Assembly (NCBI RefSeq): GCF_021560035.1
Contig: NZ_CP074373.1
Coordinates: forward strand, 1,298,001 to 1,362,000
Origin: Virgibacillus sp. NKC19-16
GTDB lineage: Bacteria; Bacillota; Bacilli; Bacillales; Amphibacillaceae
DNA: 64,000 bases
Direction: 5' to 3'
Below, one piece after another: positions 28,501 through 36,723 of the stretch. Below the pieces are notes generated by a model, which saw nothing but the letters and a program-made list of their open reading frames with translations, did not search any database and had not been told where the DNA came from. Made by a program: the position numbers and the translations under genes. How positions within the stretch are numbered: position 1 is the first letter of the stretch; each line of letters begins with the position of its first letter.

Positions 28501-29005
28501 ATGGCTTGGGACAAGAGCTACACCAGCAGGGGTGCTTTATTTCCACGTACACAATCCGATGATCTCTAAAAATGAAAAAGTGAATGATGAAGCCCTTGAA
28601 CAGGAAATTTTCCGGAAGTATAAAATGCAGGGGATGCTTCTGTCGGATGAAGAAATGGTGAGGCAGATGGACACATCCCTAGAATCAGGCTCAAGTCAGG
28701 TTGTTCCAGCGGGAGTTAAAAAGAATGGCGGTTTTTACAGTTATTCCAAAATAGCGGATTATGATACTTTTACAAGCCTGCAGAACCATATTCATCAAAT
28801 GATGATGCAGGCAGGTATTGATATGACAGAGGGCGGCGTACACTTAAATCCCTATCAGCATAAACAAGAAATTGCTTGTACGTATTGCCCGTTCCATTCA
28901 CTTTGCCAATTTGATCCGATCTTAGAAACGAACAATTATCGAAAACTGACAGACATGAAAGATGAGGATATTTTAGAAAGACTCCGTAAAGGGGAGGGAA
29001 AATAA
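25511..29005 (+). CDS. addB: ATP-dependent helicase/nuclease subunit B
   Basis: Subunit of the AddAB double-strand break resection complex, 1164 residues. N-terminal Walker-type loop GRAGTGKS, C-terminal RecB-like nuclease region (RIIDYKSSAKG), and an iron-sulfur cluster built from one early Cys (YYRCSYQHF) and the late set CTYCPFHSLC, as in B. subtilis AddB. Two ATGs in tandem follow GGGGGA; the first is used. The stop overlaps the addA start by one base. Copy 1 of the long repeat lies immediately upstream, so the promoter lies in or near it. Confidence 0.96.
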   Translation: MMGIRFLLGRAGTGKSGRSLDEIKEKLLDDPQGPKLFYIVPDQMTFQQEYALFNDKDIKGSIRGQVVSFSRLAWRVLQETGGGTRQFISSVGIQMMLRKIIEERQGDWRVFQKAMEKQGFLDQLENMITEFKRYEVTPDDLQTQIHQIKQYVHKEPGEEALAAKLEDLAYIYEKLIYALEGNYIDSEDQLQLLTNKIQESTLLEDAEIYFDGFHRFTPKELTVVEALMKKCRRVTVTLTVDHQQDTEVSELDLFYQTTETYHVLQEIARNNQINIEETVELDPANGRFKDRPYLAHLESNFDVRPALTFDGEAPLNIAEAVHPRAEVEGAAQEIIRLVREENYRFQDIAVFIRETGTYHDLIDTIFSDHDIPVFIDEKRTMLNHALIEFIRSALDVVEGNWRYDAVFRLLKTGFIPSSNPDFPLTNDAIDELENYVLEYGIRSRSSWTGDKEWVFQRFRGFDQAAQTDSEKEIQQRINKYRYQVARALKPFDEQIRNARTVQELCEITYTLLEDLDVPKRLEQTREIYDDRGEIEKGREQEQVWNAVIQLFDEMVEIAGEESMTLSTLRTTLDAGFETLKFAHVPPTIDHVIVGTIDRSRISGIKCAFLLGVNDGVWPMKPAADGMINEQERELLAGHGMQLASSSKQQLLDDWFYMYIAFTAAKDRIWVSYPLSDEEGKSKMPSQLIKRIEDLFPACCDHILLQDPDELAEADRFITTPLKTRSALTAQLARIRKGYPVGPIWWNVLNWYMDHHPRFGTTHTILQSLYYQNKPINLSSETVEELYPQQVKASVSRLESYYRCSYQHFAKYSLNLDERKIYKLDAPDIGQLFHEALRTITEWIQADGKEFGQLSKKDTDVYAQKAVVNLAPILQHQILHSSNRYKYIQKKLQDVIARAAFVLSEQARRSNFSPVGLELGFGKGQTLPPLTLGLENGYELMLRGRIDRVDKAVNEEDLFLRIIDYKSSAKGLNLIEVYYGLALQMLAYLDVVLSNSEQWLGTRATPAGVLYFHVHNPMISKNEKVNDEALEQEIFRKYKMQGMLLSDEEMVRQMDTSLESGSSQVVPAGVKKNGGFYSYSKIADYDTFTSLQNHIHQMMMQAGIDMTEGGVHLNPYQHKQEIACTYCPFHSLCQFDPILETNNYRKLTDMKDEDILERLRKGEGK

Positions 29006-32000
29006 TGGCTGCGTGGACAAAAGAACAAGAAGAAGCCATTTATACGGATGGCAGTGATGTGCTTGTTGCAGCAGCTGCTGGATCCGGAAAAACAGCAGTA
29101 CTCGTGGAGCGGATTATTCAAAAGCTGTTGAAAAAAGATAGTCCGACTGATATTGACTCCCTACTTGTTGTTACATTTACTAATGCCGCGGCACAGGAAA
29201 TGCGAAATCGCGTCGGGTTGGCTATTGAAGCTGCATTAGCACAAGATCCAACGTCCAACCACTTGAAAAAACAGCTTTCTTTATTGCAAAAGGCTTCGAT
29301 ATCTACATTACATTCATTTTGTTTGGATGTCGTTAAACAATATGCGTATTTGCTTGATATTGATCCAGCTTTTCGCATTGCAAATGATATGGAAACAGAC
29401 CTGATCAAACAGGAAGTAATCGATGATTTATTTGAAGAATGGTATGGATCAGAAGGAGAAGAACTGGAAAGATTTTTTTCAGTTGTCGATCGTTTTTCAA
29501 GTGACCGCAGTGATGTGGAAGTAGAAGATTTAGTTCTAAAAATATATAACTTTGCAGTGCAGAACCCATGGCCGGATCATTGGCTTGAAAGTCTAGCAGA
29601 TGTTTATGAGGTGCCGGAGGACTTTCAGGAATCCGAGTTATATTGGTTGTCTATTATGAAACGTGAGGTAAAAAGCCAATTTACTGCAATCCAGGAAGAA
29701 ATGAATCAAGCACATGTATTAACGAAAGAAAGCGATGGTCCTTATCAGTATGCTGATGCGGTAGATTCTGATTTAGCCGGCCTACAAGAAGCATTAGACC
29801 ATCTTGAATCCTGGGATGATTTACAAGCTTTTATGGCTGACAGTTCATTTGCGAAACTATCAGCCAAACGAACAGAGTGTGATGAAATAAAAAAAGAAAG
29901 CGTACAAGCCTTAAGAAAAAGCTACAAAAAGCGCTGGAATGACATGAAGGAAAAATGGTTCAACCGTGATTTGACAAGTCATATAGAAGACATGCGTGAG
30001 CTTGCCCCTGTTATTCGGCAGTTAACCGAATTAGTGAAGCAATTTAAAGCACGTTTTACGGAACAAAAACGGGAAAAGGCGATACTTGACTTTTCCGATC
30101 TGGAGCATTTTTGTCTTGAGCTACTCATTGATGAATCATCGACGTTTGATAAACCTGTCCCTTCAAGCGTCGCTCATACATTTAAGGAGCAATTTAATGA
30201 ATTGCTAATAGATGAATATCAGGATACAAACCTGGTCCAGGAGACTATTTTAACATTAATCAGTGACCAAATCGGCCCGGGCAATAGATTCATGGTAGGC
30301 GATGTGAAGCAGAGTATTTACCGTTTCAGGCATGCGGAGCCATCGCTCTTTATTCAAAAATATAAGCGATTTGCACGTGATGAAATTGTTGCCAATCGTA
30401 TTGACTTAGCTAGTAACTTCAGGAGCAGGGAGCAAGTATTAAACGGCGCGAATTATATTTTTCGCCAAATTCTTGATGAAGAATTAGGGGAGATTCGTTA
30501 TGATGCAGATGCGGAATTGATTTATGCGAACAAGATGTATGATGATCTGGCCAACGCTGAGCCAAATCCCGAACTCCTTATTATTGATAGGGAAGCGGGG
30601 GAAGAGGAAGATCCGCAAGAAGACGAGGATTATCAGGATTTAGAGAAAGCGCAGCTGGAAGCAAGGGCATATGCGGAGAAAATAAAATCCTGGATTGGCC
30701 AGAAAGAAAATAAACCGTTCCAAGTCGTTGATAAAGCAACACAGGTCCAGCGGGATATGCAGTATCGTGATGTGGTTATTTTAATGCGTTCGATGACATG
30801 GGCACCTACCATTGTCGATGAATTAAAAAAGCAGGGTATTCCTGTATATGCCGAGCTCTCCACGGGTTATTTTGAAGCAATTGAAGTCAAAATTATGATC
30901 AGCTTGCTGAAGGTTATTGATAACCCAAGACAGGAGATCCCTTTAGCCTCTGTTCTTCGCTCACCTATTGTTGGGTTGAACGAAGAAGACTTAGCGTCCA
31001 TTCGGCTGGCAGATAAGCATCATGCCTTTTACGATGCGGTGAAGAAGTTTAAGCGGCAGAACACTGGCAGGCTAGCTGATAAGTTGGAAAATTTTCTTTC
31101 GCTTCTTGAGGAATTTCGTTTGGCGGCCAGACAAGGCGCTTTATCAGCGCTGATATGGGCCATATACCGTGAGACAGGGTATTATGATTTTGTTGGTGGT
31201 ATGCCTGGTGGACGACAGCGTCAGGCGAATCTGCGTGCACTTTACGACCGAGCGAGAGGCTATGAAACAACTTCATTTCGAGGGCTATTTCGTTTTCTGC
31301 GCTTTATTGAGCGAATGGAAGAGCGGGGGGATGATCTTGGTTCTGCTAGGGCACTTAGTGAGCAGGAAGATGTTGTTCGGATTATGACGATTCATAAAAG
31401 TAAAGGACTTGAGTTTCCAGTTGTTATTTTGGGAGCAATGGATAAGCAGTTTAATGTACAGGATCTTAGAAAGAAATATTTATTGCATAAGGATTTAGGA
31501 TTTGCAAGTAAATACATCGATCCCGTTAAGCGCATCACGTACCCAACCTTATTTTATCATGCGATGCAAAACGAAAAATTACGTGAGCTGCTGGCAGAGG
31601 AAATGCGTGTCCTGTACGTAGCACTGACACGTGCAAAAGAAAAGATGGTAATGGTTGGAAACGTTGCTTCATTTGAGAAAAAACAGCAGAAGTGGCAAAA
31701 GATGGCTGATCATACTAATTGGGTATTACCTGCTCATTTTCGAATGGAGTCTAAAACGTATTTGGACTGGGTCGGACCTGCTTTAATCCGACATACGAAA
31801 AATAGTGCACTTCGAACAGAAGGCATTAGTGACGTGATTCTGGATGAGATACAACTCGACCCTTCCGACTGGGATGTTTCCATTATCCATGGAAGTGCAT
31901 TAGCCAATTTAGATGAAAGTAAGGAAGAGTCCGAATTACAGCTAAAGGAGAATATTGCAAAATGGCAGCCTGTGGAAGTTAGTGATGAAGCGTTAGATGA

Positions 32001-32730
32001 AAAAGTTGATAAACGCCTATCTTTCCAATATCCTTTTGAAGAAGCTGCTAGGTCTAGGGCAAAACAAACCGTGACAGAAATTAAACGACAACGGGAGATA
32101 ATGGATGAATACAGCGGGGACCAACTCGTTCAGGACTTTCAAGCTCCGATTGTAAAAAGACCAACCTTCATGCAAAAGGAAAAAACCATTACTTCTGCCG
32201 AAAAGGGTACGGCAATGCATACTGTGATGCAGCATCTGCCAATGACTAGGGCGCTTGCCCGGGATGAAATTGAAGAAAATGTGGAAGCAATGGTGGAAAA
32301 AGAAATACTGACAAAACAAGAAGCAGAAATTATTGATTTCGCTGCGATTGAACAATTTTTCACTACTAGGATTGCCAAGCTTATGATGGAGGCATCTTCC
32401 ATTCACCGCGAAGTGCCATTCAGTCTCACATTGCCGGCGAGAGAGGTATATGCAGCCTGGACAGGTGAAACAGAAGAAAATGTGTTAATCCAAGGTGTAA
32501 TCGATTGTCTCGTACCAAGTGATGATGGTTGGATTTTAATCGATTATAAGACGGATTCAATTTTAGAAGAGGAACCCGCTGATAAAGTAAAAGAAACATT
32601 AGTAAAAAAATATGAAACGCAAATGGATCTGTACCGAAATGCAATTGAGGAGATTTGGAAACAGCCTGTAAAAGCAGCCTATCTCTATTTCTTTTCCAGG
32701 AATGTGGCTTTATATGTGCCAATTAAATAG
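29005..32730 (+). CDS. addA: ATP-dependent helicase/nuclease subunit A
   Basis: UvrD-like helicase plus RecB-type nuclease, 1241 residues. Walker A is AAAGSGKTAVLVERI, motif II LLIDEYQDTN, motif III-IV VGDVKQSIYRFRHAEP, and motif VI VLYVALTRAKEKM. The C-terminal nuclease has GTAMHTVMQHL and LIDYKTDS. Acts with AddB to process breaks for RecA loading at Chi-like sites. Start overlaps addB; GGGGAGGG lies seven bases upstream. Confidence 0.96.
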   Translation: MAAWTKEQEEAIYTDGSDVLVAAAAGSGKTAVLVERIIQKLLKKDSPTDIDSLLVVTFTNAAAQEMRNRVGLAIEAALAQDPTSNHLKKQLSLLQKASISTLHSFCLDVVKQYAYLLDIDPAFRIANDMETDLIKQEVIDDLFEEWYGSEGEELERFFSVVDRFSSDRSDVEVEDLVLKIYNFAVQNPWPDHWLESLADVYEVPEDFQESELYWLSIMKREVKSQFTAIQEEMNQAHVLTKESDGPYQYADAVDSDLAGLQEALDHLESWDDLQAFMADSSFAKLSAKRTECDEIKKESVQALRKSYKKRWNDMKEKWFNRDLTSHIEDMRELAPVIRQLTELVKQFKARFTEQKREKAILDFSDLEHFCLELLIDESSTFDKPVPSSVAHTFKEQFNELLIDEYQDTNLVQETILTLISDQIGPGNRFMVGDVKQSIYRFRHAEPSLFIQKYKRFARDEIVANRIDLASNFRSREQVLNGANYIFRQILDEELGEIRYDADAELIYANKMYDDLANAEPNPELLIIDREAGEEEDPQEDEDYQDLEKAQLEARAYAEKIKSWIGQKENKPFQVVDKATQVQRDMQYRDVVILMRSMTWAPTIVDELKKQGIPVYAELSTGYFEAIEVKIMISLLKVIDNPRQEIPLASVLRSPIVGLNEEDLASIRLADKHHAFYDAVKKFKRQNTGRLADKLENFLSLLEEFRLAARQGALSALIWAIYRETGYYDFVGGMPGGRQRQANLRALYDRARGYETTSFRGLFRFLRFIERMEERGDDLGSARALSEQEDVVRIMTIHKSKGLEFPVVILGAMDKQFNVQDLRKKYLLHKDLGFASKYIDPVKRITYPTLFYHAMQNEKLRELLAEEMRVLYVALTRAKEKMVMVGNVASFEKKQQKWQKMADHTNWVLPAHFRMESKTYLDWVGPALIRHTKNSALRTEGISDVILDEIQLDPSDWDVSIIHGSALANLDESKEESELQLKENIAKWQPVEVSDEALDEKVDKRLSFQYPFEEAARSRAKQTVTEIKRQREIMDEYSGDQLVQDFQAPIVKRPTFMQKEKTITSAEKGTAMHTVMQHLPMTRALARDEIEENVEAMVEKEILTKQEAEIIDFAAIEQFFTTRIAKLMMEASSIHREVPFSLTLPAREVYAAWTGETEENVLIQGVIDCLVPSDDGWILIDYKTDSILEEEPADKVKETLVKKYETQMDLYRNAIEEIWKQPVKAAYLYFFSRNVALYVPIK

Positions 32731-32741
32731 ATATTAGATTA

Positions 32742-32773
32742 AAAGATCAGCACTTAGAAGGCTGATCTTTTTT
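32742..32773 (+). terminator. Terminator of addBA
   Basis: Hairpin AAAGATCAGC / GCTGATCTTT followed by seven or more T. Confidence 0.88.
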
Positions 32774-32974
32774 TATTCAGTTTGTCCATGTTAAGATGTT
32801 CACAATTTGCGCACATTTAATTAGACAGGGACTGTATGAACAGTAACAATATTATCGCTGTTGTAAGTGTAATAACAGTGTAAAAAAGCGTAATCACATT
32901 GTTTTAGAATGATTTAATGGATGAAAATAATGGTAAGAAATACATAATTATATGTTAGTTAAATCACAGGAGAA

Positions 32975-32990
32975 TGTGATTTGTCTCACA
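32975..32990 (+). promoter_or_regulatory. Perfect Fnr/Crp-type site upstream of the ba3 oxidase operon
   Basis: TGTGA-TTTGTC-TCACA, an exact TGTGA-N6-TCACA palindrome. Its centre (32982.5) is 34.5 bases from the end of the predicted -10 box TACAAT (33012-33017), which places it near -41.5, the class II activator position. It also overlaps a second inverted repeat AATCACA/TGTGATT (32962-32981). The rest of the 32774-33051 spacer is AT-rich with no gene. Confidence 0.7.
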
Positions 32991-33011
32991 CCACCTATAA
33001 CAGCTTCAAAC

Positions 33012-33017
33012 TACAAT
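33012..33017 (+). promoter_or_regulatory. Predicted -10 box of the oxidase operon
   Basis: TACAAT about 35 bases before the first ATG of the operon. No good -35 box is seen at the expected place, which is where the Fnr/Crp site sits, as expected for an activated promoter. Confidence 0.45.
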
Positions 33018-33051
33018 ATAAGTAAGTTAAAAATAAGGAGGGTGATCTTAA

Positions 33052-33213
33052 ATGGAAACATCAAAAGATATGGTCCCAAGGGAAGTGCAAGAACAAGAAA
33101 AAAATGATGATAAGTCATTAAAAGGAACTTTATTTTCCTCCATCGTATTTGTAGGGGGAGGAATCATTTTCTTTATGGTCTTACTGTTTGTGATTTACAT
33201 GATTCGAGTATAA
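33052..33213 (+). CDS. Cytochrome c oxidase subunit IIa-like microprotein (53 aa)
   Basis: A 53-residue protein with a charged N-terminal half and one membrane helix (about residues 30-50, IVFVGGGIIFFMVLLFVIYM). It precedes the CuA subunit gene by 13 bases with AAGGAGG ribosome sites on both. This matches the single-helix subunit 2A of ba3-type oxidases. It is too short to stand out by length, but codon use and position support it. Confidence 0.8.
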   Translation: METSKDMVPREVQEQEKNDDKSLKGTLFSSIVFVGGGIIFFMVLLFVIYMIRV

Positions 33214-33226
33214 AGGAGGTAATCAT

Positions 33227-33694
33227 ATGAAATTGCATCGCTATGAAGAAATATGGCTTATTTTGGGTGTTGGAATTTTAGTTCTTTCGATGGTCGTAAC
33301 AGGTTATCAAACATTTGCACAAGGATTGGGGCCACCTAGTGATACAGATCAGATTGATCCGCAAAAAGTGGATGAAACGGCACCTTTTGATAACCCTGGT
33401 GTGTTTGAAGTAGGGGAGAATGAATATGAAGTTGTTATGACACTGCAGGCATTTGGATTTACACCAAATGAAATTGAAGTACCTGCTGGAGCTGAGGTCA
33501 CGTTTACAATGACGTCAAAAGACGTGATACATGGATTCCAAATTGCTGGAACGAATGTTAATGCGATGGTCGTTCCCGGACATATTCAGACAATAACAGA
33601 AACATTTGATGAACCCGGTCAATACCTGATTTTATGTAATGAATACTGTGGTGCTGGTCACCAAATGATGAGTACAACGATTACAGTTTATTAA
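33227..33694 (+). CDS. ba3-type cytochrome c oxidase subunit II (CuA)
   Basis: 155-residue CuA subunit: one N-terminal membrane helix, then a cupredoxin domain. CuA ligands are visible as the early His in DVIHGFQIAG and the cluster CNEYCGAGHQMM (two Cys, Glu backbone, His, Met). The short single-helix layout is typical of ba3/B-type oxidases, not of caa3. It receives electrons from cytochrome c outside the membrane. Ribosome site AAAGGAGG. Confidence 0.92.
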   Translation: MKLHRYEEIWLILGVGILVLSMVVTGYQTFAQGLGPPSDTDQIDPQKVDETAPFDNPGVFEVGENEYEVVMTLQAFGFTPNEIEVPAGAEVTFTMTSKDVIHGFQIAGTNVNAMVVPGHIQTITETFDEPGQYLILCNEYCGAGHQMMSTTITVY

Positions 33695-33712
33695 AGAAGG
33701 GAGGAAAATACG

Positions 33713-35392
33713 ATGGAGATGGCAGCAAAAGAAATATTTAAAGAAAAAACAAATAAGGCACTGGGTGTAAATCCGGATGACGCACGTCTTACATTAACCT
33801 ATTTTTCACTAGCATTTATTGTATTGTTTATTGGAGGAACTTTAGGACTCTTGCAAGGACTTAATCGTGCAGGACTCTTGGAATTGCCTGCTTGGTTTAA
33901 TTACTATCAGGTACTGACAGCACATGGAATACTCTTAATTCTTATATTTACTGCATTGTTCATGGTTGGTTATTTCTATGCAGCTATGTCCCATACACTA
34001 GGTGGTCTTATTCCTTCCGTTCGAAAAATGGGGTGGACTGCGTTAGGACTGATGTTGATAGGGACCGCAATGGTTGTTATAACCATTGTAATGGATGAAG
34101 CGACTGTATTGTATACCTTTTATCCACCTATGCAAGCATCCCCTTGGTTCTATATCGGTTTAGTATTTATTGTCTTAGGTGTTTGGGCAGCTACGCTTGG
34201 TGTATTTACAAATGCAGCAATCTGGAAGAAGCGAAACAAGGGTCAACATTTACCATTACTTTCTTTCTTCGCGGTAGGTGCATTCCTTCTCCTATTCCTT
34301 GGATCTATCGGTGTTACGATTGAGGTTTTAATGCTAATTCCATGGGCTTTTGGGTGGACAGAGACCGTAAATGTTATGCTTAGCCGCACATTGTTCTGGA
34401 GCTTTGGCCATACCTTGGTAAACGTTTGGTATTTCACCGCAATTTCAGCATGGTATGTTATCGTACCAAGAATTATCGGTGGAAGATTGTTTAGCGATAC
34501 ATTAGCCCGAGTTGTCGTTATTTTACTAGTTATCTTAAACGTTCCGGGTGGTTTTCACCATCAGATCGTTGACCCTGGATTTACAGAAGGTTTGAAATTC
34601 ATGCACGTGTTTATGAGTCTATCAATCGCATTTCCATCCTTAATGACGGCATTTGCTATGTTCGCCGTATTTGAACGTACTGGAAGGAAAGAAGGTGCAA
34701 AAGGACTGTTAGGCTGGGTTAAGAAGTTACCATGGGGCGACGTTCGTTTCCTTGCACCAATGATTGCAATGATTGCCTTTATTCCAGCTGGAGCAGGTGG
34801 AATTGCCCAGACTAATAACCAATTAAATCAAGTTGTCCATAATTCTCTATGGGTAACCGGACACTTTCATTTAACGGTTGGAACAACAGTTGTATTGACT
34901 TTCTTTGGAATCATGTATTGGTTAATACCATATTTAACAAAACGTGAGCTTACACCTAAAATCAATAAACTGGGTATTATCCAAACGATTACGTGGACGG
35001 TAGGTATGCTATTTATGTCTGGAGCAATGCACTTGGTAGGACTCTTAGGTTCACCACGAAGAACTTCCTACACCACATACGGGGATAATGCAACAGCATT
35101 GAGCTGGGATCCATACTTGTTCTTTTTGGCAATTGGAGGAACGCTATTGTTTATCGGTGTTGTTCTAATGGTCTATATCGTTTTCCATCTCATGTTTAAA
35201 GCACCTAAGGGAAATACGGAATTCCCTATTGCAGAACCGGAAGATGATGCATCGACAACACCAAAATGGACAGAACGATGGGGACTTTGGGTCGTCCTGG
35301 CAATAGCAGTTATTTCCATGGGGTATCTCGTACCAATTGTTGATCTAGTCGTTAATGCACCTCCAGGATCTCCACCATTTAGAACATGGTAA
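33713..35392 (+). CDS. ba3-type cytochrome c oxidase subunit I
   Basis: 559-residue heme-copper oxidase core with about 13 hydrophobic segments. Heme ligands appear as LTAHGILLILIF early and VTGHFHLTVG late; the CuB region is FWSFGHTLVNVWY followed by HH in PGGFHHQIVDPG. It lacks the K-channel features of A-type oxidases, in line with the B family. Reduces oxygen with high affinity and pumps protons. The operon continues with a SCO factor after a weak hairpin. Confidence 0.93.
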   Translation: MEMAAKEIFKEKTNKALGVNPDDARLTLTYFSLAFIVLFIGGTLGLLQGLNRAGLLELPAWFNYYQVLTAHGILLILIFTALFMVGYFYAAMSHTLGGLIPSVRKMGWTALGLMLIGTAMVVITIVMDEATVLYTFYPPMQASPWFYIGLVFIVLGVWAATLGVFTNAAIWKKRNKGQHLPLLSFFAVGAFLLLFLGSIGVTIEVLMLIPWAFGWTETVNVMLSRTLFWSFGHTLVNVWYFTAISAWYVIVPRIIGGRLFSDTLARVVVILLVILNVPGGFHHQIVDPGFTEGLKFMHVFMSLSIAFPSLMTAFAMFAVFERTGRKEGAKGLLGWVKKLPWGDVRFLAPMIAMIAFIPAGAGGIAQTNNQLNQVVHNSLWVTGHFHLTVGTTVVLTFFGIMYWLIPYLTKRELTPKINKLGIIQTITWTVGMLFMSGAMHLVGLLGSPRRTSYTTYGDNATALSWDPYLFFLAIGGTLLFIGVVLMVYIVFHLMFKAPKGNTEFPIAEPEDDASTTPKWTERWGLWVVLAIAVISMGYLVPIVDLVVNAPPGSPPFRTW

Positions 35393-35403
35393 TGAACAAT
35401 TAA

Positions 35404-35431
35404 AGATAGTCTGTTGGATGAAAGACTATCT
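35404..35431 (+). terminator. Weak hairpin between oxidase subunit I and sco
   Basis: Nine-base arms AGATAGTCT / AGACTATCT with a T-containing but interrupted tail. May attenuate rather than end transcription, giving less SCO than oxidase. Confidence 0.5.
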
Positions 35432-35479
35432 CTATCTATTATTTATTTGTAAAGATCAAAAATTCGGGGAGTGATCTCC

Positions 35480-36112
35480 ATGATTAACAAAAGGCATAAT
35501 ACGCTAGCTATTATTCTTACATTGATATTCGGAGTTGTGCTTTTCTATATAGGCACAGATGGGTTTTCCGCCTATACTGCTGAAAGTGCGAGGACAAATG
35601 GGTTAATTGAAGAGCGGCCTGAATTTCCGGAAGTAACACTGGAAGATAGTAACGAGAGGGTCTATCCTTTTTCAGCGTTTGAGGATAAATATGTTATGCT
35701 CACCTTTATTTATACTGCTTGCACGGATGTATGTCTGGAGCTGGAAATGAACCTGGCGGAAGTTTATAATCAGATACCAACTGAGTACATTGGGGAGGAT
35801 ATTGTTTTTTTAAGTATCAGCTTTGATCCAATCAGGGACGACCCGGAAACATTGACTAAATATAGAAATTATTTTAACAGTGATGGGGAAACGTGGCGAA
35901 TGGCAAGAATAAATGATCAGGAAGAATTGGATGATTTGTTGGATGCGTTTGGCGTTATTGTTATTCCGGATGGGAATGGGCACTTCACGCATAATTCTGC
36001 ATTTTATTTAGTAGATCCTAGTGGTACGTTAGTTGATGTGATGGATTATACCAAAATTGATGAAGCTGCAGCTAAAGTGACCTCCATTCTTGATAGCAAA
36101 GAGGGGGGATAA
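35480..36112 (+). CDS. SCO1/SenC family copper chaperone
   Basis: 210-residue membrane-anchored thioredoxin-fold protein. Copper-binding CTDVC (in YTACTDVCLELEMN) and a distal His in GHFTHNSAFYL are both present. It loads copper into the CuA site of the oxidase subunit II encoded upstream. The ATG follows GGGGAG by eight bases; a GTG three codons earlier overlaps that site. Confidence 0.9.
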   Translation: MINKRHNTLAIILTLIFGVVLFYIGTDGFSAYTAESARTNGLIEERPEFPEVTLEDSNERVYPFSAFEDKYVMLTFIYTACTDVCLELEMNLAEVYNQIPTEYIGEDIVFLSISFDPIRDDPETLTKYRNYFNSDGETWRMARINDQEELDDLLDAFGVIVIPDGNGHFTHNSAFYLVDPSGTLVDVMDYTKIDEAAAKVTSILDSKEGG

Positions 36113-36115
36113 CCG

Positions 36116-36673
36116 ATGAAGCAAGCAGTCTATGGATTAGGGTTGTACGTCTTCTTGTGCCTTCCTCCTGTTGTTACGTTAGTAGAATCCATTATGAGCT
36201 TTCATATGCATGTGCAAATGCCTCTTCTTATTATAGTGGGAATTTTAATGGCACCATTTTTTCAGAAGAAATTATCTGGTTTTTTTGAAAATTGGAATCA
36301 TAATGGTGTCCCGGGAATACTATTATTTACCATTATCTTGGCATACTGGATGATGCCACGTACCATGGATGAGGCTTTGACAATCCATGCTGTAGAGATA
36401 TTCAAATTTATCAGTCTGCCATTTTTAGCTGGTGTACCATTACGTGATAGCTGGAGGAAATTAGGAAAAATGGGTAAAAATGTAATCTATATCGTTTTTA
36501 GTATCATGTTTGGTTTCATGGGTTGGCTGTATGTTGCCGCGCCTACCCAGTTATGTAATAATTACTTAATCGTTGAACAGAAAACGCTCGGGTGGGGATT
36601 CCTTGCCTTTGCACTATGTATTATCATTTATTTTATACAATTGCTGTTCATTGATGAATCGGAATATGAATAA
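36116..36673 (+). CDS. Uncharacterised multi-pass membrane protein of the oxidase operon
   Basis: 185 residues with about six hydrophobic segments, three bases after sco. The motif SFHMHVQMPLLIIVGILMAP has a His-x-His and Met/Gln pattern reminiscent of the copper-related CtaG proteins that assist oxidase assembly, but the protein is shorter and I do not recognise the family. A role in copper delivery or assembly is inferred from position only. Confidence 0.6.
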   Translation: MKQAVYGLGLYVFLCLPPVVTLVESIMSFHMHVQMPLLIIVGILMAPFFQKKLSGFFENWNHNGVPGILLFTIILAYWMMPRTMDEALTIHAVEIFKFISLPFLAGVPLRDSWRKLGKMGKNVIYIVFSIMFGFMGWLYVAAPTQLCNNYLIVEQKTLGWGFLAFALCIIIYFIQLLFIDESEYE

Positions 36674-36690
36674 ATTTCTATTTTCTAATA

Positions 36691-36720
36691 CAAAAACCAC
36701 TCTAAAGAGTGGTTTTTGTA
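36691..36720. terminator. Bidirectional terminator, oxidase operon / rocD
   Basis: Perfect hairpin CAAAAACCACTC / GAGTGGTTTTTG with a four-base loop between convergent genes. Confidence 0.88.
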
Positions 36721-36723
36721 TAG

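Noticed and set aside
30633-30863. Minus-strand frames inside addA and addB
   Set aside because: Antisense shadows of strongly conserved helicase/nuclease coding sequence.
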